Part shown: one piece after another, positions 11,579 to 23,633 of the stretch
How the letters are laid out: each line of letters opens with the position of its first letter
How positions within the stretch are numbered: position 1 is the stretch's first letter
Assembly: GCA_034509735.1 (NCBI GenBank)
Contig: JACGWO010000001.1
Coordinates: forward strand, 29,515,966-29,579,965
Origin: Sesamum alatum
Lineage: Eukaryota; Streptophyta; Magnoliopsida; Lamiales; Pedaliaceae
DNA: 64,000 nucleotides
Direction: 5' to 3'
The notes under the pieces: model-generated
The model's database searches: none
What the model saw: only the letters and a program-made list of their open reading frames with translations
What the model was told of the DNA's origin: nothing
Translations under genes and position numbers: made by a program

Positions 11579-12048
11579 TGAAATGTTGTGTGGATTGTCC
11601 CGAGAGATGATCGCGAATAGCGGAAGCGCGAAAGATAGCATAATAAAAATTGCAACAGCATAATTAAATGGAATTTAAACCATGCATAACATACATAAAC
11701 GAATCAAGGGGTGTGCCCTTGATTCTCCCGGGCATTCGGTGTATCTCATGTTCAACAAAACACAACATGGAGGCCATAGAATTTGAACCGAAAAAACATA
11801 ATTAAAGAACCTACCCAGTTGTAGTTTTGTCTTCGTTCGTCTACATGCATTGTTCCCCGTTTTGCACCAAGATCTCAAGAAAGAGACCCTCTAAATCATC
11901 TCGCTCGCTACACCGGAAAGCAAACAACCCTTGTGCTAGCAAGAAATTATTTGGAGAGAAGAGACATCGATACACGCTATCAATTAACGCAATCGACGTC
12001 TCTTATGTTCTAACTTGAATAAATCAAGAAGAACAAAGTAGAAATCTT
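11579..12048 (-). mobile_element. Element B 3' LTR, terminal fragment
   Basis: Begins TGAAATGTTGTGTGGATTGTCC immediately after the GATAC duplication. It matches 42681-43150, the corresponding end of the B 5' LTR, at well over 90%. The match stops at GTAGAAATCTT, where a run of T begins. The opposite end of the same LTR lies at 36526-37090, so a ~24.5-kb block interrupts it and about 1.1 kb of LTR is missing. Its tRNA-like tract AGCGGAAGCG is at 11619-11628. Confidence 0.88.
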
Positions 12049-12198
12049 TTTTTATTCGGTGAAGGTAAGTTTCATTAAGAGATAGAATTAGAAAGATTAC
12101 ACGGCAATCAAATGGTTCTTTGGGAATGTGTCCAAGGAATCCGCCAAAGTCTATAGAATGCTATCGTACTAATATTACAAGAAAGCTTAGAACTCAAA
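12047..12198 (-). other. Probable 3' end of the interrupted LINE
   Basis: About 150 bases that match neither B nor A. At the left edge a T run (12047-12053) is what a minus-strand LINE poly(A) tail would look like. At the right the copia copy A-plus begins without the first ~27 bases of its LTR. As the LINE resumes at 18072 on the other side of A-plus, this piece is best read as its 3' UTR and tail. About 150 bp or more of the C-terminal coding region would be missing. No protein motif confirms it. Confidence 0.4.
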
Positions 12199-12783
12199 AT
12201 AAGTTTGGCGATTTGTAACCTATTATACAACTCGATGTAAATGTAATATTATTATGTGATGAATAAAATGAGTATTCGTCACTTCTGGTGCTTACTTTGT
12301 TGCTCTCATTTCACATTTGTTAAAACGGTGTTTAACTTATATCGCAATAAAGCCCACAGACCATGGATAACAACTCATGCAGTTGGGCCACACATTGGAT
12401 AGTGGTCATGAAACCAACTGATTAAGAGTTGGGTCTGAAACGTTCCAAGTCGAGGACCTCGAGACAGGGCATCGAGAGTCCTATTGAGACTTGCGTCAAG
12501 AGTCGTATTCATTGGATGAGTGTCGTGTTTCATCGGCGACAGGCGTGGGACACCTACACGATCTTGATGGGTTGGTCGACTGGGGTCGAGCCGGCTGGAC
12601 TGACTCACGGGGATCATCATATGGAAGCCTTGGAGGCTTGGTCAGTATGATTGGTTTTCCCCGGTTCCGATAGTACGGAGTAATCCTCAAACTTGAGAGG
12701 TCATGGCAGTCGCGTGCACATGACGGCTGTATCTTGGATCTGGCGAGAGAGATGATCATTCAAAGATGATCATCATAAGCCTT

Positions 12784-13722
12784 GCCCACAACTCCTCTCC
12801 AACCCAAGTATGTTTGTGGTTGAAGTATATATGATTACTAATTCTGCGTCATGGGTATTGGATACCTGGTGTGGTGCTCACATCTGCAATGATTTGCAGG
12901 CACTGCAAAGAAGCAGAAGGCTAACCAAGGATGAGATGATCCTGAGGCTAGGCGATGGCAAGGCCGTTGCTGCGGAGGTCGTAGGATCACTAGAGTTAGC
13001 CATTAGTAGTCATGTTAGGATTGTACTAAACGACTATTTCTATGTACCTAGCATGATTAAAAACATTGTTTCCATCCCAGTCCTTGATAAGGAGGGATAT
13101 GAATTTACCATCAATAAAAATGGCTTTTTCATTATTAAAGATGGTATTTCTCATCTGCTTGGTACATTGGTCAACAGTCTGTACATACTTCAACAGTCTA
13201 ATTGGATTATGACTGTAGAACATAAACAAAAACGTGATGATCATAATAACGCACAAATATGGCATGCGAGGTTAGGTCATATCTCTAAAGATAGGATAAC
13301 AAGGTTGGTGGACTTAAAAAGTCTAGAAATAGACGATTTGGACAACCTACCGACCTGCAAATCCTGCCTGAAGGGAAAGATGACCAAGAAACCCTTTGTT
13401 GGACAAAGCACGCTAGCCAGTGGTCTGTTGGATTTGATCCATACGGATGTCTGTAGCCCACTAAATACTCACGCTAGAGGTGGGTACTCGTACTTCATAA
13501 CCTTTACCGACGATCACTCACGGTATGGTTATGTTTACCTAATGAGGTACAAGTCTGAAGCCTTTGGAAGGTTTAAGGAATACAGACTTGAAGTAGAGAA
13601 CCAAACCGGTCGAAAGATTAAAGCCGTCGGACCGAGGTGGAGAGTATTTGAGTGGTGAGTTTACTAATTATCTAAAAGAGAATGGGATTCTCTCTCAGTG
13701 GACCCCTCCGGGAACACCATAG
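12784..13722 (+). pseudogene. Copia protease and integrase core (A-plus)
   Basis: Open from the fusion point to 13658. In order it has WVLDTWCGAHICND (protease, with the third active-site residue W instead of G), the pre-integrase zinc region with WHARLGHIS and CKSCLKGKM, and the integrase core with LDLIHTDVCSP and FTDDHSRYGYVYLM. At about 13622 a 5-base deletion relative to A-minus shifts the frame before the DRGVEYL block. The correct frame then meets a TAG at 13720-13722. The product would lack the last part of the catalytic core. Strong similarity to A-minus 6463-7750 supports this. Confidence 0.9.
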
Positions 13723-14343
13723 CTTAATGGTGTGTCTGAAAGGAGGAATCGAACCTTGTTGGACATGGTCCGATCCATAATGAGTTTTACCGAACTCCCC
13801 CTTTCCTTCTGGGGATACGCTCTTGAGACGGCGGCCAAAGTTTTGAACTTGGCGCCATCTAAGAAGGTATCCCAGACGCCATATGAGATATGGCATGGCA
13901 AGTCTGCCTCCTACAAATACTTGAAAGTGTGGGGTTGCCCCGTATATGTCAAGAGATTAGTGAGAGACAAACTGGACTCGAGGTCTAGTTATGTAGGTTC
14001 ATCGACTATCCAACAAAACTGCGGGGTATTATTTCTATGATCCCTCCGAGCAAAAGGTTTTTGTCTCGCGAAATGCAGTGTTCTTGGAAAAGGGTTTTCC
14101 CTCAGATAGTCGACGCGATGAGGTACTCCTTGAGGAATTAAGTGAGGTACCCCATGAGGCAGTAGTGACATCTGAGCTAGTAGTTCCCACTGATATTATT
14201 CCAGTCCTCCGTAGGTCGGCCAAAGTATCCCATGCACCTGATAGGTATGGATTTCTGGGCCTGACCAGTCAGTTGGATAATGATCCAAGGACGTACGGAG
14301 AAGAGATGTCGGACATCGATTCGGATAAGTAGCTTAAGGCCAT
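13723..14343 (+). pseudogene. Copia integrase C-terminus and linker (A-plus)
   Basis: Continues the polyprotein after the stop. 13732-14040 encodes VSERRNRTLLDMVRSIMSF and PYEIWHGKSASYKYLKVWGCP. A small deletion near 14000 shifts the frame. 14078-14332 holds the linker to RT with RSAKVSHAPDRYGFLGL and ends at a TAG (14330-14332) where A-minus has a tryptophan codon. No intact frame. Confidence 0.87.
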
Positions 14344-15854
14344 GAAATCCGAGATGGACTCGATGGGTACAAACCAGGTTTGGACCCTAGTAGACCCACC
14401 CAAAGGGATAAAACCCGTAGGGTGTAAATGGGTCTACAAAACGTAAGCTTGGAGCTGACGGGGAGGTTACAACCTTCAAAGCCAGGCTTGTGGCGAAGGG
14501 TTACACTCAGCAGCCCAGGGTCGATTTTGAGGAAACTTACTCGCCTGTAGCAATGGCCAAGTCCATTCGGATACTGCTTGTCATAGCAGCATGGTATGAC
14601 TATGAAATATGGCAGATGGACGTGAAAACAGCCTTCCTCAACGGTTTCGCAGAGGAAGAGATCTACATGGATCAGCCGGAAGGTTTCACAACTGTTGGAG
14701 AAGAGCTGAAGGTCTACCGTCTCCAAAGGTCCATCTATGGCGTCAAACAAGCTTCCCGAAGCTGGAACATACGTTTTGATGAAGTCATACGGGGATATAA
14801 TTTCATCAAGAATGAGTCAGATCCTTGTATATACAAGAAGATCAGTGGGAGCTCACTTGTGTTTCTAGTGCTTTATGTGGATGACATCTTGCTCATTGGG
14901 ATTGATGCTAAGATGTTGGGTACCACTAAAGCTTGGTTGTCAACGCAATTCTCCATGAAGGATATGGGCGAGGCATCCAACATCCTTGGCATCAAGATCT
15001 ACAGGGATAGATTTAGAAGGATGTTAGGAATGGCCCAATCCTTGTATATTGAGAAAGTCTTGAAGAGATTCAAGATGGAGAACTCAAAACGAGGATTCCT
15101 TCCTATGAGGCACGGAATTAAGTTATCGAAGAAGCAGTCTCCTAAGACTGATGAGGAACTTAAACGGATGTTGGACATCCCCTATGCTTCAGCCGTAGGC
15201 AGCATACAGTATGTTATTCAGTGCACTAGACTTGATGTGGCTTTCGCTTTGAGCGTAACAAGTCGATATCAATCGTGTGCCAGGGAGGCACACTGGAGTG
15301 CAGTCAAGACTATCCTGAAGTACCTGAAAAGGACTAAGGGCATGTTCTTAATCTACGGCGGTGGAGAGTTGATACTGGAAGGCTATAGCGACGCTAGCTT
15401 CCAGTCGGATGATGATGATGCCAAGTCTCAGTCTGGTTATGTGTTCAGGCTTAATGGTGGCGTGGTTGCTTGGAAGAGTTCCAAGCAGGCTACCACGGCG
15501 GACTCCACCACAGACTCTGAATACATAGCAGCTTCGGAAGCTGCTAAGGAGGTAGTTTGGATGAAGAGCTATATCCAAGAGTTGGGTGTAGTACCTAGCA
15601 TCGCTGAGCCAGTGGTTATCTTCTGCAATAACAATGGGGCTATAGCGCAAGCAAAGGAACTGAGATCTCATCACCGATCCAAGCATATTCTTAGACGCTA
15701 CCATCTGCTCAGAGAGATGGTTAGCAGGGGTGACGTTCGGATGGACCAAGTCAGCTCCGCAAAAAACATAGCAGATCCACTTACTAAGCCCGTGTCGCAA
15801 GTTGCCCATACTCAGCATCTGGATAAGATGGGTTTGAGGTCAATGGGTGATTAA
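14344..15854 (+). pseudogene. Copia reverse transcriptase-RNase H (A-plus)
   Basis: Best preserved coding region of the window. An extra A near 14440 breaks the frame at VYK. From 14490 the frame is open for 454 codons. RT motifs are VAKGYTQQPRVDFEETYSPVA, WQMDVKTAFLNG, SIYGVKQASRSWN and the catalytic LYVDDILLIG (YVDD at 14874-14885). RNase H follows with YSDASFQSD, SGYVF, the TDSEYIAASEAAKE segment and NIADPLTKP, ending at TAA 15852-15854. Both enzymes look catalytically plausible, but without upstream gag and integrase the element is not autonomous. The M at 14490 is only the first in-frame Met after the frameshift. Confidence 0.93.
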
Positions 15855-15874
15855 CTTTAGGTCAAGTGGGAGAT

Positions 15875-18071
15875 TGTTAGAATAGGTGACCAAAAAGCCA
15901 ATAGGTTTGGCGATTTGTAACCTATTATACAACTCGATGTAAATGTAATATTATTATGTGATGAATAAAATGAGTATTCGTCACTTCTGGTGCTTACTTT
16001 GTTGCGCTCATTTCACATTTGTTAAAATGGTGTTTAACTTATATCGCAACAAAGCCCACAGACCATGGATAACAACTCGTGCAGTTGGGCCACGCATTGG
16101 ATGGTGGTCATGAAACCAACTGATTAAGGGTTGGGTCTGAAACGTTCCAAGTCGAGGACCTCGAGACAGGGCATCGAGAGTCCTATTGAGACTTGCGTCA
16201 AAAGTCATGTTCATTGGATGAGTGTCGTGTTTCATCGGCGACAGGCGTGGGACGCCTACACGATCTTGATGGGTTGGTCGACTGGGGTCGAGCCGACTGG
16301 ACTGACTCGCGGCAATCATCATATGGAAGCCTTGGAGGCTTGGTCGGTATGATTGGTTTTCCCCGGTTCCGATAGTACGGGAGTAATCCTCAGACTTGAG
16401 GGATCATGGCAGTCGCGTGCACATGACGGCTGTATCTTGGATCTGGCGAGAGGTGATCATTTTGTAAGATGATCATCATAAGCCTTGTCCAGTGCAGTCG
16501 GAATGTGTAGCAAGGACGGTGGATTCCAAGAAGAGGATTCGTCCCCTGTCAGTATGTGACAGACGTATCTCGTATGCACTCGGAGACACATTCATGCTGT
16601 TTAAAGTTGTGGCCACAGTGGTTGGTCGAACAGGGAATGGTTTCCTGTGTCGACGCAATGAAGCATACGTGGTCTCGAGTATTAAGCATAGATGCCTAGT
16701 CAAGGATGGGAACCGACGTCCAATTCCATACCCTAGACTGAGGCCGGGAGACGGTAGACGGAAGGATCGTATCCGTATGGAATCGGCGCCGAAATGTTCA
16801 CGCCAATTCACCTAGTCTCTAGTGCCACGGACCGTTGCTAGATGGCCACCCATGGTAACAGGCCCTTGTGGGACACGGGCCCAAGTCTAGCTGAGGACAA
16901 ATCACCGAGGAGGTTGAGAGGTTGATTTGGAGTCAATCTCGAAGTATAAATGAGTGATTGGATTACTTAAGGGAAAGTCCATTGGATGGACGAGCCGATA
17001 TTGTATCGGGCCTTCGTTTAATCGGTAAATTGGATTTTGATTTAAATATGAAAAGTAGAGACGTTGGATCTTTTAATTGGATTAAAGGATCAATGGGAAT
17101 AATTTAAATGGACATTGAATTGGATTTAATGTTGGGTTCGTCGTAATTGGATTACGATAAAACCCGGTCCGTTAAATTTAACCCGAGAGGAGAAATAATT
17201 CCTATTTTGGAATAGGAAGAAGTTGGACTTCTTCCCTCAGATAGACATGGCCGAAATGCTCCCTTGGAGGAAGAAAAATCAGCCATGTTTCATGTTAGAT
17301 GCTATGTTGACTTATCTCTTTTGGAAAAAGACAAATCAACTCCAATCAAGCTCTTCCCTTTTGGTATGATTTGATCATACAATAAATTTTGGTAAGCTTG
17401 ATTGAAGAATTAATCGTGATTGATTGGAATGTATCTAGACATCCTTGGATGAACCTAGACACATTCCAATAATCACATTAATTACATATATATATATGAG
17501 AATATACAACACCAAGCATAAGTGAATCATTATTCATCTTTTTCTAGGAAAAAGAAGAAGAAAAATCGGCCTCTCCTCTCCCTCTCAACTCTCGGCCAAA
17601 CCCCCTCTTTCTCACTTGTGTTCTTCACTTGATTTTGAATCAAGAAGAAGAACAAAGTACATTTAAGAGAATCCATATTGTTCTTCTCTTAAACCGATTC
17701 TTTCATAAACCCATTTTCTTCTAGCAAGGAGAACGTGCGTTTCTTCCGGTGTGGTGTGGATTACCTTTGGAGAATCCATATGTTTGGATTTCGTGAGCAT
17801 TTCGGAGAGGAACAAAGCAAGTAGCCGGGAGCACACGTTAAACAATCAAAGGTAACGGTTTTATTACGCATTGGTTGATTTACTATCTATCTATGCCCTA
17901 TGTGTTTATATATTTTGTTTTAATATTTACACATCCTACATCGAACGCCCGGTTGAGCACCCAAGGGTACACCCCTTGGGATTCGTTTATTTAAATTAGA
18001 TTTAAATTTACGCACCATTTCTCGCTTTCTCGCTTCCGCTCGCACCTCCGGGCGGATCCGCTTGTCCTTCA
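15875..18071 (+). mobile_element. 3' LTR of A-plus
   Basis: Follows the polypurine tract GTCAAGTGGGAGA, starts TGTTAGAATAGGTGACC and ends GCTTGTCCTTCA. It is ~2.2 kb and highly similar to 128-2354, with small indels (for example a short deletion near 16898). TATA-like sequence lies near 17490 and a CT patch near 17570-17600. The tRNA-complementary tract CGCTTCCGCT is at 18031-18040. LINE coding sequence starts directly after 18071. Confidence 0.93.
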
Positions 18072-19942
18072 CGTCAATGCATAAAATGCAAGAAGTGTCC
18101 AAGTGTAGTAGCCAAGGCCTATCCATAGTGGATAATCTTCCAAGGATAGCAAGCCATAGGATAAAAGAGTTCCGTGGAATCTTAATAGGGCCCAAAAATA
18201 GTGAAGACCATACTACCTTTGGTGAGGATGCTCGAAGAGCCCTATATGCCTCCGATGTAGAAAAGCCCGTTCCTGTCCCTCTCCACAAAATCCGATCATG
18301 TCCACCATGGATGGTGGGCAAAGAATGTAAAATCACCAAACACTCCATGTCGGTAATAATTGGCCAATTCCACTCTCCCTCAAGGATGACAGAGTGCACT
18401 AAATCAGTTCCTGATGTACTCGTCAGGCTAGGACCCCTTGGGAGCCGATGGATAAGTGGTCCAAGATGATGTCAAGGGTCATGTCGTAGAGATGTAGAGC
18501 CACCATCTCCAATAACATATTCTATTCGAGGCTGCAAAATAGGTTTTAGTCGGAGAAGTTTCCTCCACGCCCAAGAACCCGAGTTGTCTCCCACCGTCCA
18601 AACGGATTTTCCACGAATTCTGTACTGGTAAATACACATCACCCAAATAGAGGAAGCGCTATGGTTTATAATCGCCCATAGGTGTTTGCTCATCAGAGCA
18701 GAATTTAGAGTCTGGACATGCCGAATACCCTGTCCACCTTCCTCCCTAGGTAGACAAACTTGTGACCAAGCCACCTTTGCGTAACCCGTCTATGAGGACC
18801 CTTTCCATAAGAAGGTCCTCATTATCTTCTCAATACGCCGTATAATCCCTTTTGGCAAAATAAATGCCGATGACCAATATATGTTAAAAGCCATGAGGAC
18901 CAACTTAATCAATTGGCCCTGTCCCATGAAAGTTAACCGAATACCTTCCCAACTTTTAATCCGCTTCTCAATTTTCTGCAACAAAGGCTGGCAGTCGGAT
19001 ATTTTAAGGCGGGAAGATAGAAGTGGGAGACCAAGGTATCGTATCGGCAAGAGACCGTCCTGGAATCCCAATAATTGAATGAGAGAGTTTTTGTTGACCT
19101 GGGCTGATTTGGAAATTATAATCTGACTCTTAGCAAGGTTAGCAAATAGGCCAGACAAGTCTGAGAAAATGTTAAGGCCTCTATATTGAACACACCCAAC
19201 GACCCTTCATCAGCACTGCTGAATAATAATAGGTCATCAGCGAATCTCAACTGGAAAAGTCCAATCTACTGGCACTTCCAATGAAATCTAAACCCGGCAT
19301 CCTATTCAATCTGCTGTTGAATAATCATCCGAAGAACCTCCATGACAAGAACAAATAGATAAGGTGACATTGGGTAACCTTGTCTTAGCCCACGAGCGCC
19401 AGTGAAAAAACCATATATGCTACCATTAAGGCATATCGAAAAGGAGCTCGTCGTAACACACTCCTCCACCCAAACCCGGAATTCGGCCGGGAATCCAAAA
19501 AGGTCCAATGTTGCTGATAGGAAGTCCCATTCCACCGTGTCATACGCTTTCCTCAAATCCACTTTCAAGGCACATCTTGGGGGGGTTCGCTCCTGATTAT
19601 ACCCATCAAAAAGTTCCTGTGCCAACAGTATATTCTCACTAATAGATCGGCCCGAAACAAAAGCGTTCTGTGTCGAGCTAATCACTCTATCCAGTAAAGG
19701 CCGTATCTCTGTACAATGATCTTTGTGATCTCCTTATACAATACATTGCAACACGAGATAGGGCGAAAATCTGCCACTGTGATAGGATTTTGGATTTTCG
19801 GTATAAGGGCAATCAGAGTAGCATTAACTTGCTTCAGTAATCTTCCATGGGTGAAGAAATCGATCATTGCCGTAGCTATCTCGTCTCCAATAATAGGCCA
19901 TGCCGCTTTGTAGAACCCTACTGAATATCCATCTGGCCCCGG
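18072..19942 (-). pseudogene. LINE ORF2, RT to zinc-binding part
   Basis: Minus-strand L1-type ORF2, 3' half, in several frames. From right to left: GPDGYSVGFYKAAWP and FRPISCCNVLYKEITK (RT block 2-3), NAFVSGRSISENILLAQEL and LKVDLRKAYDTVEWDFL, GLRQGYPMSPYLFVLVMEVL, the catalytic FADDLLLFS read near 19205-19250, GLPLLSSRLKISDCQPLL (thumb), and the zf-RVT domain (18072-18399; WRGTGTGFSTSEAYRAL, CILC) cut at 18072 by A-plus. At least four frame changes are present. The family encodes target-primed reverse transcription; this copy is dead. It continues at 24821 beyond element C. Confidence 0.92.
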
Positions 19943-21137
19943 TGTCACGGGCGGACTCTTTTGTCGCAGCGGAATATATCTTTTTCACCCGTGATGCCTC
20001 TCAGGTTGCTCACAACCTTCGACCGACTTTCCTCCATTCGAGTCCTCTCGGTCTCCCGACCATGTGTCTTCGACACTCGCAGCTTACTAGCGTGACATCC
20101 GAACGCATCCCTGTGCGGCGCCTTGCGCCCAAGCACTCGCCTATCCGGAATGCCCATGTTCGCAGAGGGTCGCGGCTCTCGCGCCTTGCACGCCTTCGTG
20201 TCCGGCCCCAACTAGCTAGCTTGCCATCATGCATCTCGCCCACAATCTCGGGCCTTGCCGATACTTCTCGCAATGGCTCGGAGCATCTTCGCCCCGTCTC
20301 GGCACTGTGGGCCAACTTACGCCCACAACGCCCATCGCACGCACAACAATCACTCAGTGCATTACCGGCGCATGTCTTCGCCATGCCCGTCTCGCATGCC
20401 TCGCCCGAGTAGGGCAGCATCATCCGTCCGTGGCCCAACTCTTATCCCAACATTTCGCATCAGTCTCGCACGGCATGCCCAACATGCCTCCTTGCCTTTT
20501 GGCGTGGCCTCATAATTTCCCCACAGCGCGGCGTCGCCCCACGACCGCGTATCTTGGCCAACGGACCATCGTGCATGGCTAGAACCCAATAGCTCATGAC
20601 ACGAGTAGCTCACGAGGTCTTTCAATGCTTCGCCTCGATCGCTCATTCCGCCCGAGAGGTATTGCCTATGCCTTCCCTCAGCCCGCGGGGCATCCTCGCA
20701 ATTACACGGAGCCTCTCGGCGCGTTGCTTGCCCAACGTGTGCCATCCTGGCCCCCACGCCGCCCGTTCGGTTCCCATACGACCGGGGACTTTAACCCTCC
20801 CTTCGAGGTGCCTAAAGCCGGCCCTTGAGGCCCCCATCATACCCCAAGGGAATCGCCCATTTAGTGCCTCGCTGCACGAGGGGGACTGGCTGAAGCTCAC
20901 CACTGTTGTCCCCCTTATAATAGTCTTAAAAATAATTTCCCTTGTTCTAGCAGTAGATATTCAAAGTCCCTGAAATGGCCGAGGAGCGCACCTTTTTCAC
21001 AACTCCCTCGTCCGACGTCCGAATCGCGTACCGCTCGAACCATTGGGCTCCCGCGTGCCGGGCCGACGTCCCCTTATCGCCCGCACGTCCTCCGCAAGTC
21101 ACAGCCGACACTCCTAGTTAAAGGACGGCCTGTGACA
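19943..21137 (-). mobile_element. Element C 3' LTR
   Basis: GC-richer than its neighbours and close to identical to 23634-24820 by eye, differing by scattered substitutions and small indels (for example near 20160 versus 23850). The open frames it contains on both strands repeat at the same positions in the other LTR and match no known protein. The copy of the tRNA-like tract CGCAGCGGAA is at 19965-19974. Confidence 0.92.
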
Positions 21138-23633
21138 TCCTCCCCCACTCGATCTGTTGACGTCCTCGTCAACACATATACTAAGAATTGAAGTGTATGC
21201 AGTGCTTGATACTCCTCCCAGTATCACGCAGCACCAGACCGACTTCTGGCTCTTTTAAGCCCATCTGCGTGAGTGCCTCTGCAGCACAACACGTTGTCTC
21301 CACCCCGATGGCGCCTCACTGCTACCCATTGTGGTCTGATCAACACAAGTGGAAGTCCGTGTACTTCGTCTACACCCTCTCCCTCAATTGGTGGTTGGCT
21401 CCCCCGAATAGTGCCGTAATGCACCCAATTCGACACAAAAGTGTAAGCTGGAAGTCTGTACCCTCATTCTTCACTCACTTCCTCAGTAGCTAGGTTGCCT
21501 CCACAAATAGTGCCTTGATGCACTCCATTTCACATTCAACACAAGCTGGAAGTCTGTGTACGCCTCTACACTCTCTCCCCAAACTGAACACAAGCTGGAA
21601 ATCTGTGTACATCCCTACACTCTCTTCCCAAACTGAACGCAAGCTGGAAGTCTGTGTACATCTCTACACTCTCTTCCCAAACTGTTGCCGCAACTGATGG
21701 TTGCCTCCTCGGATAGTGTCTCTATACACTCAATCCCTTAGGCCTGAAGTCTGTGCCGTCACGCTGCACTCTCTCCCTCATCTGTTGCTTCAACTGATAG
21801 TTTGCCCCCATGGATAGTATCTCAATACACTCAAATCCCCAAGTCCGAAGTCTGTGCCGACATTCTGCACTCTCTTTCTATGACTGGTGGATAACAAACT
21901 GTGCCGCAAGTTTCGTCAAGTGTGCCGTCATACTGTGTCGTCCCTCAAAAACAGTACCTCATATACACCCGGAATTGAGCTAGAACGAATCATGTCCCTC
22001 AAAACAGTGCCTCAATTACACCCGAATTGATCTGGAACAGGTTTGAGCTTGAAGTCTGTGCGTGCTGGACGCACTCTCTCCCCCACTCGATGTGTTGCTG
22101 TCCTCGGCAAGCACGCAATCCGCCTCTGCGGTTAATCGACCACACTGAACCCAACTGTAAAGCAATTTGGGCCTCGCCCAAAACATCGGAACCCCGCCGC
22201 ATGCTGGTCCCATTCTCTCCACAACGAGTCCACTTGACTCTGCACAACTGTTGAGGTCTTCGCCCCCAACTGACCGCAAGATTGGGATTACTCCCCCCAA
22301 TCCGACGGCAGGATGTTCTTCTGCTCTCCCATCCAACAAACAAGATCAAGACTGTAGTCCTGACCCAACAAACGGGGATTGAGATCTTAGTCCCAACCCA
22401 ACACGACCGCAAGATGAAACTCTCAAGTCCCATTCCGGCCAACAGCAAGATGAAGACATTTAAGTCCACACCCAACACACAGGATCGCGATTTCAATCCC
22501 GACCCGACAGACGGAGTGATGAATTTCAATTCCCACCCGACACCGACAGCACCATACCGCTCTTGGTGCCAATGGAGCCTGATGCTCCCCACAATCTCAA
22601 CTCGGCTGTCCCTCTCGGAAATTCTTAGACCAAAGAGCCCACATATGGTGTCAGAACTTCTTCAAGGAACGTTCTCAGCTCAGCTCAACTTGTACTCCTG
22701 ATGAGCACACAACTTGTGCTTCTGATGAACACACAACACGGCTTGGTGGCCTTCTTCCACACAAGCTTCGGACAAGTTGCCTCAAATCACACATACGGAT
22801 CTCTGCTCTCTGGTTCTTGGAGCGTGTCATCTTTTCGCTCGATGCACCCCCATCTCTTCCATGAGAACTTCATCCCAACATTCTCAGCTCTGCCCAAACA
22901 CACTATTCGGAACACTTTCCATGCGCAACACTGTCCACATAAAAGGGTCTAGGCGTCCACTCCTTGCAACCCCAAGGGTGGCTTGCTCTGCATGCACCTG
23001 GTGTGCAACTGTGCCTCAGCACCTCAGCATCTGCTCGTCCTTCCCTGCTGGAAGGTTTCTTAACAAGGTGGTACTTCACCCACCGAACGGCCTCAACGCC
23101 TGATCGTCTCCTGACTTGCAGCATTCCTGCACACATGGTTGCTAAATCGGGCAAACGTGGCTCTCGCAGTCCACCCGACGCATCGGCATGTCTCCCTCCC
23201 TCATAGGGAAGCCAAGATGAATTCTGAAATCTGATTCACACATCATTACCCCAAAACAAAAATTTCGAGAATGGCTGACAGCTTGCTCAAACACATATCA
23301 TGCCAACAACACTGCCGACCCACACAACACAAGGTTGGACCGTCGCTACTCACCCACAAGCAGCTCCAACGCGCGCAAAAGGATGCCATCGATTTCTCAT
23401 TCTGTGGCGAACATCCCCCAAAACCATTCCGTCTTACAATCGGCTCACTGATCAAAGCCACACGCAGCAAACCAACACAAACTGTGCCCTAATCCGGTCT
23501 GATTCTGTCTCAAATGGTCTCAAACTCGCCTCTACCTGCTGTAGAGCTCGTGTGCCACACTTTCCTTTCAAGTGCGCACTCCGTCCTTCGGGAGCCCGGG
23601 ATTATCCGGGCTCTGATACCAAGTGTCACGGGC
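21138..23633 (-). other. Element C internal region with degenerate minisatellite
   Basis: No protein domain is recognised. 21335-21890 is built of related segments of the type GCTGGAAGTCTGTGTAC...CACTCTCTTCCC. Three ~48-bp units stand in tandem at about 21537-21690, and larger, looser units carry GGTTGCCTCC and ATAGTG. A variant of the start (CCCCCACTCGATNTGTTG) recurs at 22081-22096. The longest frame (21999-22592, minus, 197 codons) has no gag-like motif and is probably fortuitous. Confidence 0.75.
23616..23631 (-). promoter_or_regulatory. Primer binding site, initiator tRNA-Met (element C)
   Basis: CCGGGCTCTGATACCA reads TGGTATCAGAGCCCGG on the element strand, matching the tRNA-iMet complement for the first 13 bases and most of the next. 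It sits two bases from the LTR edge at 23634. Confidence 0.88.

Larger units (their letters stand above)
12199..18071 (+). mobile_element. Copia element A-plus, 5'-deleted, inserted in the LINE
   Basis: Family A copia element on the plus strand. It has a truncated 5' LTR piece (12199-12783, matching 15902-16487), fused to the end of gag, then protease, integrase, RT, RNase H, polypurine tract (15861-15873) and a complete 3' LTR. The R-U5 part of the LTR, primer site, leader and most of gag are missing. The LINE lies on its right and probably on its left. No target duplication is visible because the 5' end is eroded. Confidence 0.88.

Noticed and set aside
20010..20757. Long overlapping frames on both strands of the element C LTRs (also 23890-24439)
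   Set aside because: GC-rich sequence gives long chance frames. They repeat in both LTRs and resemble no known family.
21999..22592. 197-codon minus frame in element C as a possible novel gag
   Set aside because: No zinc knuckle, no capsid-like motif, Trp/Gly-rich composition, and it overlaps repeat-derived sequence.
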